Positions 8,475 through 16,200 of a stretch of DNA of 64,000 nt are shown here, in pieces. The notes beneath the pieces were generated by a model. The model was not told where the DNA came from and ran no database searches. It worked only from the letters and a program-made list of their open reading frames with translations. Every line of letters starts with the position of its first letter. The first letter of the stretch is position 1. Position numbers and translations under genes: made by a program. This stretch comes from Sorangium sp051521495 (lineage in GTDB: Bacteria; Myxococcota_A; Polyangia; Polyangiales; Polyangiaceae). The stretch is taken from the NCBI RefSeq assembly GCF_051521495.1, contig NZ_CP150355.1:9486001-9550000 (forward strand). Direction: 5' to 3'.

Positions 8475-9461
8475 TCAGCGGCTGGCCGTCGCCCAGCCGG
8501 CCAGCGGGTGTGCCTCGAACCAGCGCCGGGTGGCCGCGGCGCCGTTCTCGATCAGCGTGTCCATCTGGGCGGGGGTGATCTCGAAATCGGTGGTGGGAAT
8601 GTTCGCGTTGTCGATGAAGACGGTCCTCTGGATGGCCGCGCCGTCGAGATGCAGGAGGGTCGACGTATCGAGGATGAACGAGGTAAGAGCCTTGACATAG
8701 CTCTCCAGGTCGTCGACGCGCGCGGGCAGCGGGCGCCAGTCGTGCTGTTCGGACGCGATCTGCGCCTTCGTCCCCAGGCTGAAGCCGAGCGTGCCGGGGT
8801 TGATGCCGACCGCCTTGCCGAGCAGGCCCAGGATCGGCCGGCGGTGCGCGCCGTCGAAGAGGTCGATGGGGTAATTCCACGACACGCCGCCGTCCACGTA
8901 GAGATCGCCGCGGAAGGGGTATGCCTCGAAGAAGAGGGGAATGCTCATCGACATGCGCACGGCCTGGTAGACGGGGACGTCCGCGTGCGCCTCGGCGGAG
9001 AAGACCTCGGCCACCTGCCTTGTGAGGTTGGTCGTCACGACATAGAGCATGCGCGCCCTGCCCGGATGCTGCGCGGCGAGGGCCGAGAGGTCGCCGAAGG
9101 TGATGTCGGGCTGGGCGCGCCCCGTGAAGACCTCGGTGAGCTCAGCGATCTGGGCGCGGAGCCAGGTCTCGAACGCCTTGCCCGGGTGGACGCCATAGCC
9201 GTTGAAGAGCCGGACCGCATCGCCGACGACCCAGCCCCCGCCGTCCATGAACGAGGCGAAGTCGGTCGAGCGCAGGATGCGCCCCACCTGCTCCGCGCCG
9301 GCGCCCACGGCGAGCAGCGCCGCCGTGATCGCGCCGGCCGAGGTGCCCGCGACGCTGGTCACGCCGGCCAGCGCGCCCCGCTTCTCGAGCTCGGCGATGG
9401 CGCCCACGTACGCCAGCCCCTTCACGCCACCGCCCTGAAACACGAGGTTCCTGATGGTCAA
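8475..9461 (-). CDS. patatin-like phospholipase
   Basis: The protein has 328 residues. The oxyanion-hole loop QGGGVKGLAYVG, the nucleophile elbow GTSAGAI (Ser about residue 42) and the catalytic aspartate in YVDGGVSWNYP (about residue 192) form the Ser-Asp dyad of patatin lipid acyl hydrolases. No signal peptide is seen. It lies 21 bp downstream of the JmjC-like gene on the same strand, hence very likely one transcript, which would place a lipid hydrolase with an oxygenase and a repeat-rich lipoprotein. The substrate is unknown. Confidence 0.9.
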   Translation of the reverse strand: MTIRNLVFQGGGVKGLAYVGAIAELEKRGALAGVTSVAGTSAGAITAALLAVGAGAEQVGRILRSTDFASFMDGGGWVVGDAVRLFNGYGVHPGKAFETWLRAQIAELTEVFTGRAQPDITFGDLSALAAQHPGRARMLYVVTTNLTRQVAEVFSAEAHADVPVYQAVRMSMSIPLFFEAYPFRGDLYVDGGVSWNYPIDLFDGAHRRPILGLLGKAVGINPGTLGFSLGTKAQIASEQHDWRPLPARVDDLESYVKALTSFILDTSTLLHLDGAAIQRTVFIDNANIPTTDFEITPAQMDTLIENGAAATRRWFEAHPLAGWATASR

Positions 9462-9482
9462 GACGCAGCCTCCCTCGATTCG

Positions 9483-10502
9483 TCAACCGATGTTGCTCGG
9501 CCGGTACCAGTCGAAGTCGTTGTGGAATGGAAAGCTGTTGATCCCCAGGCTGATGCTGGCGTCGAGCGCGCGGACGTGGTGCCACCAGCCCACCGGGATG
9601 AAGAGCGCCTCGCCCGGCTCGAGCACGACGTCCTTCACGAGCACCGGTTCCATCGCGTCCTTCTCCGGATCCCGACCGGCGTACATCGCGCGCGCGCCGT
9701 CGAACAGCGACGTCTCGAACGGCGCGATCATGCGGTAACGCTTCCTGCCGTACACCTGCCCGAATAGGATGTTCGACGTGTCGTAGTGCAGCGGCGTGAC
9801 GGTCCCGGCAGGGCCGAGCCACAGCGCCGAGGCGCCCAGCAGCCGCTCTACGGCGCAGTACCCGTCCGGGAGCACCACGTCGTCGAGCAGCGCGCCGAGT
9901 CTCGTCCGCTCGAGGACGCGGTTGTTGGCGACCATGTAGAAGTCGTTCGTCTCCTCGCGCGCGGCGTGCGCGGCGTGGACGATGCGCGCGACGAAGTCGC
10001 GCAGCGGCGTGCTCACCGTGTGCCGCGCCGCGTGCATGTCGTAGTCGGGATCGCTCTCGCGTCCCGTCGTGACGTCGACAACGACATCGCCGAAGCGCTC
10101 GGCGAGGTAGGCCGGCGTCCACCGGCCGAAGGCGGGCCAGCGGGTCACGACGTCGGTCAGGATGACAGGGATGTTGCCGGCGACATAGACCTCGCGGAGC
10201 TCCGCGCCAGACACGCCGGAGCGCCGCGGAATTCCCGTCGGGTCGCGCGCGGTCGACGCCATCCTCTGCTGGAGCCGCGCCAGCATCTCGTGCCGCCGCG
10301 CCGACCTCGCGAAGGGCCGAGCGGCGGCGAAGATGGGCGAACGGACGATGGCCGAGAGCAGCTCCGTGGCCTGTGCGCTGCTGACGCCCGCCGCCTGGAG
10401 CTGCTCCGAGATCACGCCCTCCGGCACGCCGCGCAGCAGGTTCTCCGTGGCCCAGCGCCACCACTCGGGCGCGACTTCCAGCTCGCGTTCCTGTTCGCCC
10501 AT
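9483..10502 (-). CDS. JmjC/cupin-like Fe(II)/2-oxoglutarate-type oxygenase
   Basis: The protein has 339 residues. An N-terminal helical module (EWWRWATENLLRGVPEGV, about residues 10-75) precedes a cupin-like JmjC domain with a facial-triad HxD in TPLHYDTSN (about residue 227) and a distal His in VGWWHHVRALD; the family hydroxylates Asp, Asn, Lys or Arg residues of proteins. The ATG at 10502 is chosen because similarity begins there; the frame remains open upstream only as a shadow of the repeat gene. It sits 49 bp downstream of the Pro-rich repeat lipoprotein gene and 21 bp upstream of the patatin. That position makes the repeat protein a natural candidate substrate, which is inference only. 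Confidence 0.82.
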   Translation of the reverse strand: MGEQERELEVAPEWWRWATENLLRGVPEGVISEQLQAAGVSSAQATELLSAIVRSPIFAAARPFARSARRHEMLARLQQRMASTARDPTGIPRRSGVSGAELREVYVAGNIPVILTDVVTRWPAFGRWTPAYLAERFGDVVVDVTTGRESDPDYDMHAARHTVSTPLRDFVARIVHAAHAAREETNDFYMVANNRVLERTRLGALLDDVVLPDGYCAVERLLGASALWLGPAGTVTPLHYDTSNILFGQVYGRKRYRMIAPFETSLFDGARAMYAGRDPEKDAMEPVLVKDVVLEPGEALFIPVGWWHHVRALDASISLGINSFPFHNDFDWYRPSNIG

Positions 10503-10551
10503 CTTCGACCTCACGATGTTGGGGAGCGCAACGATGCGACGATCGAGCGCC

Positions 10552-11172
10552 TCACTTGCACGGGGGAGGCGGCGGCATCGGCGGGATGATCTCGCCCTCG
10601 TCCGGAGGCGGCGGCGGCATCGGCGGAATGATCTCGCCCTCGTCCGGAGGCGGCGGCGGCATCGGCGGGATGATCTCCCCATCCTCGCAGTCCGGAGGCG
10701 GCGGCGGCATCGGCGGGATGATCTCGCCCTCGTCCGGACGCGGCGGCGGCATCGGCGGGATGATCCCCCCGTCCTCGCAGCCCGGAGGCGGCGGCGGCAT
10801 CGGCGGGATGATCTCCCCTTCCTCGCAGCCCGGAGGCGGCGGCGGCATCGGCGGGATGATCTCGCCCTCGTCCGGACGCGGCGGCGGCATCGGCGGGATG
10901 ATCCCCCCTTCCTCGCAGCCCGGAGGCGGCGGCGGCATCGGCGGGATGATCTCCCCGTCGTCCGGAGGCGGCGGCATCGGCGGGATGATCTCGCCTTGAT
11001 CGCCCTGACCCGTTCCCTGCTCGGCGACCGGCGCACCACAGGCGACCACGAACACGGCAGCAGCCGCAGCGGCAGCTCGGGATACCCGCTGCACCAGGGC
11101 CGCCGTTCGAGGCGGCGGAGTGGCTAGCGGCGATAACAAGGATGCATCGTCCGAAAGAAAGTCACGTGACAT
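10552..11172 (-). CDS. lipoprotein with ten GEIIPPMPPPPP repeats
   Basis: The protein has 206 residues from the ATG at 11172, which has CGGAGG six bases upstream. The leader VFVVACG is a lipobox, so Cys is probably lipidated. The mature part is almost entirely ten tandem units of the form (D/E)-G-(E/G)-IIPPMPPP(P/R)P, linked either directly by D or by GCE/DCE. The spacers therefore place single cysteines at regular intervals (four internal, one at the end in PPCK). Two units are the variant GGIIPPMPPPRP. A polyproline-type extended chain is expected. The nearest genes downstream on the strand are an oxygenase and a patatin. Function unknown; it could be a structural surface protein or a modified precursor. 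Confidence 0.8.
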   Translation of the reverse strand: MSRDFLSDDASLLSPLATPPPRTAALVQRVSRAAAAAAAVFVVACGAPVAEQGTGQGDQGEIIPPMPPPPDDGEIIPPMPPPPPGCEEGGIIPPMPPPRPDEGEIIPPMPPPPPGCEEGEIIPPMPPPPPGCEDGGIIPPMPPPRPDEGEIIPPMPPPPPDCEDGEIIPPMPPPPPDEGEIIPPMPPPPPDEGEIIPPMPPPPPCK

Positions 11173-11303
11173 GAACACCTCCGCTCAAGGCAGCGTGCAG
11201 GCCATGTGCCATCCCGCCGCCGCCAAATATCCCTGAAGTCCTCGCCTTCTACAACGCCACCCGACGCACCCGTCGCGCGTGGCCCAGAGTGGCTCAGCGG
11301 AGG

Positions 11304-12566
11304 TCACCGCAAGGCCCGCGCCAGCGCGGCCTCGTCGACCTCGTCCTCGGCGGCGCGCTCGAGCGCCGCGCTCAGCGCATCGTCGGCCGTGGCCCCGGCG
11401 GCGACGCGGATGCGCTCCTGCGCCTCGGGATGGCAGGCGATGCGCAGGAGCAGCGCGGCGCCGACCCGGCGATCCCGCGGGGCGTCGGCGTCGCCGAGCG
11501 TGCGGAGCGCGTCCTCGGGGGTCACGCCGGCGGCGCGGTAGTCGCCGCCGGCGAGCAGCTTGCGGAGGTCCTCGCGCCAGACCGCGAGCTCGCGGCCGCG
11601 CCGCTCCAGCACGTCGGCGCCGCGCGGCGCAGCGCCGACGGCGGCGCCCTCGTGCGCCTCGCGGATGCGCCGCGCGAGCGCCTCGGTCAGGTTGTCCCCC
11701 GTCCGGAGCACGACCGAGCCGCGGCCGCCCCGTCGCGAGAGGAGGAGCCGACCGCCGAGCGTCCGGACCGAGTCGAGCTCGGCGTAGGGGAGCCATACGG
11801 TCGAGAAGGCCCGGTCGACGCGCACGCCATCGGTGCCCACCACGATCCGGGTGCGGCGCGCGGCGCGGCGGAGGAGCCACGTCGACCCCAGGGTGAGGGC
11901 GAACCACGCGACGACCGGCCCGGGGTGGCCTCCGGAGAGCGGCCTGGAGAGCGGCGCGACCGTGATGAGCCAGAGGACCATGAAGGCCGGCAGGCCGACG
12001 CAGCCGGCCACGAGCTCGCGGTTCACGCTGCCGAGCGAGACGGCGACGCGCCGCTCGGTGGGGCCGATCCCGAGGGCCGCGAGCAGGCGCGCGCCGTCCT
12101 CCTCCCGCGCGACCTGCACCTCGAGCACCCGCCCGCGGCGCAGGTGGAGCTCGACGCGGACGCGCGGCTCCGACAAGACCAAGCCGGACCGGATCTCAAC
12201 GCGCGGGATCGAGCGCTCCACGGCGCCGAAGGAGACGCGCAGTCCGGCCGCGCCAGCGGCAACGCGCGCGGGACCTCTCCGTGCGATCGGGGTGATGTCG
12301 AGGAGGGCGCTCACGAGGGCGAGGACGAACGCGAGGAGCGAGCTGAGCAGGGTCAGGAACAGGGTGTCGAGCGCGAACCTGCGGAGGTTCGGAGCGTCCA
12401 GCGCCCCGGCCAGGACGACGGCGATCACGCTGACGAGGAAAGGCCCCCCACCCGCGAGCAGCGCAAGGACCTCGAAGGCGCGGCCCAGGCCCTCATGGCG
12501 CCACGCGACGCTGGGGCTCGTGATCTCGAAGGCAGGTCGGGAGGTCGCCCGCATCGCCGGGGCCAT
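11304..12566 (-). CDS. multi-pass membrane protein of unknown function
   Basis: The protein has 420 residues. Two hydrophobic hairpins are evident: ALLAGGGPFLVSVIAVVLAG with LFLTLLSSLLAFVLALVSAL near residues 35-90, and GLPAFMVLWLITVA with VVAWFALTLGSTW near 190-225. Between and after them lie two similar stretches of strands (GLRVSFGAVERSIPRVEI; DGVRVDRAFSTVWLPYAEL) resembling PH-like domains of bacterial membrane proteins. The C-terminal 100 residues are Ala/Arg-rich and helical, probably cytosolic. I do not recognise a named family, and its neighbours are unrelated. Confidence 0.6.
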   Translation of the reverse strand: MAPAMRATSRPAFEITSPSVAWRHEGLGRAFEVLALLAGGGPFLVSVIAVVLAGALDAPNLRRFALDTLFLTLLSSLLAFVLALVSALLDITPIARRGPARVAAGAAGLRVSFGAVERSIPRVEIRSGLVLSEPRVRVELHLRRGRVLEVQVAREEDGARLLAALGIGPTERRVAVSLGSVNRELVAGCVGLPAFMVLWLITVAPLSRPLSGGHPGPVVAWFALTLGSTWLLRRAARRTRIVVGTDGVRVDRAFSTVWLPYAELDSVRTLGGRLLLSRRGGRGSVVLRTGDNLTEALARRIREAHEGAAVGAAPRGADVLERRGRELAVWREDLRKLLAGGDYRAAGVTPEDALRTLGDADAPRDRRVGAALLLRIACHPEAQERIRVAAGATADDALSAALERAAEDEVDEAALARALR

Positions 12567-12742
12567 TCTGCGCCTTTTGTCGGCGGTGGATCAACCGTCA
12601 CCGAGGACAGCGCAGCGGCGCGGCCGGCAGGATACGCGGGCGAAGAAATTGATGGGCGGAGAGGAAGAAGAAAGATTCACAGGGAGGCGGGGAGACGGGG
12701 AGGCGAGAGATTGGATATCTATCTTGGTCTATATATATATAT

Positions 12743-12884
12743 TCTCCCCGTCTCCCCGTCTCCCCGTCTCCCCGTCTCCCCGTCTCCCCGTCTCCCCGTC
12801 TCCCCGTCTCCCCGTCTCCCCGTCTCCCCGTCTCCCCGTCTCCCCGTCTCCCCGTCTCCCCGTCTCCCCGTCTCCCCGTCTCCC
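12743..12884. repeat. 8-bp satellite TCTCCCCG, 17 full copies
   Basis: Seventeen uninterrupted copies of TCTCCCCG run from 12743 to 12878, followed by a degenerate copy. A TATATATATATA run lies just left of it, and an inverted word (GGGAGGCGGGGAGACGGGGAGG) lies at about 12682-12704. The 688-bp gap from 12567 to 13254 otherwise holds only two GACCCAGGTT-type words (12979-13008) and no gene. Read as protein on the minus strand it gives GETGRRGD repeats, which I regard as spurious. Confidence 0.95.
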
Positions 12885-12978
12885 GGTGTACTCTCTCTTT
12901 CTCCGTCTCTCGCCCGACAAGCCGCTGGTGCCGACCACGGTTCGCGCGGCGGCACACCGGCGAGACGTTGGGCGATCC

Positions 12979-13029
12979 GACCCAGGTTGACCACCCCCAC
13001 CCAGGTTCGCTGCGCGCTCGCCGCCAGGA
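12979..13029. repeat. GACCCAGGTT repeat, locus 1
   Basis: GACCCAGGTT at 12979 and a second ACCCAGGTT at 13000, the latter continuing as TCGCTGCGCGCTCGCCGCC. The 30-bp stretch 13000-13029 recurs exactly at 20862-20891, after the GH27 gene. It is part of the dispersed family also found at 18.4 and 21.2 kb. Confidence 0.8.
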
Positions 13030-13254
13030 AGGCGACCAGGCGAGCTGCAGCGATCCCTCTCTTCGGGGAGGCTTTACCGATGGACACACCTCCCGACAGA
13101 TTCGCTCTCTCCTGTCAGGTCGCTGACGCTGACAGGCTGTCGAAGGGCGCGGCGGGGATACGATCGTGGTGCGTGCTCGCGCGCGGCGCTGTTAGGATGG
13201 CATCAGGACGGATGCGTGACGCCTCGACAGCAGGCGTCAAGGGGGGAATGCCGC

Positions 13255-16200
13255 ATGCTCGATCTGCCCAGTTACACGCTCGCGGCCGGCGCCTACGAAG
13301 GCTCGGAGACGGTCCTCTTTCGCGGCTACCGCGACGCCGACGGTGCGCGCGTCGCGGTCAAGGTGACCGGGAGCGAGTTTCCTACGGCCAGGCAGCTGGG
13401 CCGGCTGCGACGGGAGTTCGCCATCCTCAACCACCTGCGCGATCTCCCCGGCGTGGTGCGCGCTTACGCGCTGGAGAAATGCGGCCGAGGCCTGGCGCTG
13501 GTGATGGAGGACCTGGGCGCCTGCTCGCTGCACGACCTGCTGCTGGCGCAGCGGCTCGACCTGGAGGCGGCGCTGCAGATCGGCATCGCGGTCGCCGCGA
13601 CGCTGGAGGCGTTGCACCAGCGGCAGGTGATTCACAAGGACATCAAGCCGCACAACATCATGCTCGAAGGGGCGACGAGGGCGCCGCGGCTGGTGGACTT
13701 CGGCATCTCCGCGCGCCTGGTGCGCGAGAGTGTGCAGGCGGCGCGCCCCGGGGTGCTGGAAGGGACGCTGGCGTACCTATCGCCCGAGCAGACCGGGCGG
13801 ATGAACCGGGCGGTGGACCTGCGCACCGACCTGTACTCGCTGGGTGTCACGCTCTACGAGCTGCTGACGGGAGAGCTGCCGTTTACGGCGACAGACCCGA
13901 TGGAGCTGGTCCACAGCCACATCGCGCGGACGCCGACGCCGCCGCACGAGCTGGCGAGCCATGTGCCGCGGGCGGTGTCGGCGGTGGTGATGAAGCTGCT
14001 GGCGAAGGTGCCGGAGGAGCGGTATCAGAGCGCGCGCGGGCTGCTGGCGGACCTGGATCGGTGCCTCGGGCAATGGCAGTCGAGCGGGCAGATTTCGCGG
14101 TTCCCGCTCGGCGAGAAGGATGTGACAGGAGAGCTGCGCATCCCGCAGAAGCTGTACGGCCGCGAGCAGGACGTCGAGGCCCTCATGTCGGCCTTTGCGC
14201 GGGTGCGCAAGGACGCGGTCGAGCTGATCCTGATCTCGGGCTACGCCGGCGTGGGCAAGTCGGCGCTGGTGGACGAGCTGCACAAGCCCATCGCCCGCGA
14301 AGGGGGCGCGCTGGTGCGGGGCAAGTTCGATCCGCTCAGCCGGGACAACCCGCTCGGGGCGGTGGCGCACGCGCTCCGCGAGCTCGTCCGGCAGATCCTG
14401 GCCGAGCCCGCGGCTGTGCTCGAGGCGTGGAAGAGCGCGCTCGTCGAGGCGATCGGTCCCAACGGGCGGCTGCTCTTCGACCTGATCCCGGAGCTCGAGC
14501 TGATCGTCGGTCCGCAGCCGGAGGTGCCGGCGCTGGGGCCAGCCGAGTCCAAGAACCGCTTCGAGCTCTTGGTGGTGCGCTTCGTGCGCGTCTTTGCCAC
14601 CGCCACGCACCCGCTGGCCCTGTTCCTCGACGACCTGCAGTGGGCCGATCCGGCGTCGCTGCGGGTGCTCAGCCTGTTGCTCGGCGATCCGGAGAGCAAG
14701 CACCTGCTGTTGCTCGGGGCCTACCGGGACAGCGAGGTGGACGCGACCCACCCGCTGCGGGCGACGCTGGACGAGCTCCGCAAGGCGGGGGCGGCGCTCA
14801 CCGAGCTCACGCTCAGACCGCTGGATGGGCCGACGGTGACCGCGCTGCTGGCCGAGACGCTCCGGGCCTCCGAGCGGGAGCTCGAGCCGCTGTCCGCGCT
14901 GGTCTTCGACAAGACGCGCGGCAACCCGTTCTTCGTGAGCCAGTTCCTGGGCGTGCTCCACGACGAGCGGCTCTTGTGGTTCGACGCGGCCACGGGCGCC
15001 TTCCGCTGGGACATCGGGCGCATTCAGGAGGCCAAGGTCACGGACAACGTGGTCGACCTGATGCTGGGCAAGCTGCACCGGCTGACGCCCAGGACGCAGC
15101 GCGCTCTGTCGCTCGCGGCGTGCATCGGCCACGCCTTCGATCTGGGCACGCTGGCGATCATCGATGAGCGATCCCCCGCAGACACGGCCGCGGAGCTGTG
15201 GGAGGCGCTGCGCGAGGGGCTGGTGGTGCCGCAGGGCGGCGACTATCGCCTCCTCGACGTGAGCGGGGGCCTGCCGCCAGGCGCGGACGCCCTCGCGCTG
15301 CAGATCTCGTATCGATTCTTGCACGATCGGGTGCGGGAGGCTGCGTATGGCCTCATCCCCGAGGGGCAAAAGGTGGAGGTGCATCTCTCCATCGGCCGGC
15401 ACTTGTGGGCGCGGAGCGGCCAGTCGCCGCGCGCCGAGGATCTGCTGGAGATCGTGCGGCATCTGCGCCTCGCGGCCGGTCGGCTCACCGACGCGGCCGA
15501 GCGGATCGAGGTGGCCCGGCTGCACCTGCGCGCTGGCCGCAAGGCCAAGGCGGCGACGGCCTACCAGGCCGCGGCCGACCACTTCGCGGCTGGCATCGAG
15601 CTGCTGGGCCCGGGGAGCTGGACGAGCGACCACGCGCTCTCGTGGAGCCTGCACATCGAGGGGGCGGAGAGCGCATACCTGAGCGGCGCGCTCGAGCGGG
15701 CAGATGCGCTGTTCGACATGGCTTTGCCGCGCGCCTCCTCCAGCCTGGAGCGGGCGCGCATCCACAACCTGCGCGTGATCCTGTACCAGACGCTCGGCAA
15801 GCACGCCGAGGCGGTGAAGGCGGGGCTCGCCGGTCTGTCGTGTCTCGGCGTGACGCTGCCCGAGACAGCGGCCGAGCGGCAGGCCGCCTTCGCGCGCGGG
15901 CTCGCGGAGGTCGCAGCGGCCCTCCAGGGCCGCCGCGCGGAGGATCTCCTCGACGCGAAGGTCGTCGACGATCCGGCGCTGGACGCGGTGCTCCAGCTCA
16001 TCGCCGACATGGTGACGCCGATCTACCACGCGGAGCCGGACCTCTATGTGCCAAGCGTCCTCAAGTTCGTCCAGATCTGCCTCGAGCACGGCCACTCGAA
16101 CGTGTCCGCGTTCGGCTACATGGCCTATGGCTATATCCTGACGGCCATCCTGGGTCGGCCCGCGGAGGGCCTTGCGTTCGGCAGGCTCGCGTTCGCCCTC

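Noticed and set aside
10554..10999. Regularly spaced repeats at 10.55-11.0 kb and at 18.4, 20.9 and 21.2 kb as possible CRISPR arrays
   Set aside because: The first is coding (a protein repeat); the others are direct tandem repeats without unique spacers, and no cas genes are present.
10556..10999. Plus-strand Gly-rich ORF (GGGGGIGGMISPSS repeats)
   Set aside because: Complement of the Pro-rich lipoprotein repeats; the minus strand has the leader, lipobox and ribosome site.
12729..12938. Minus-strand ORFs with GETGRRGD repeats, superficially collagen-like
   Set aside because: They are the translation of the TCTCCCCG satellite in all frames; no start site, signal or flanking protein sequence supports a gene.
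11289..15167. 1,292-residue plus-strand ORF crossing the satellite
   Set aside because: It runs over the membrane-protein gene in antisense, the satellite and the kinase in a wrong frame; no coherent protein.
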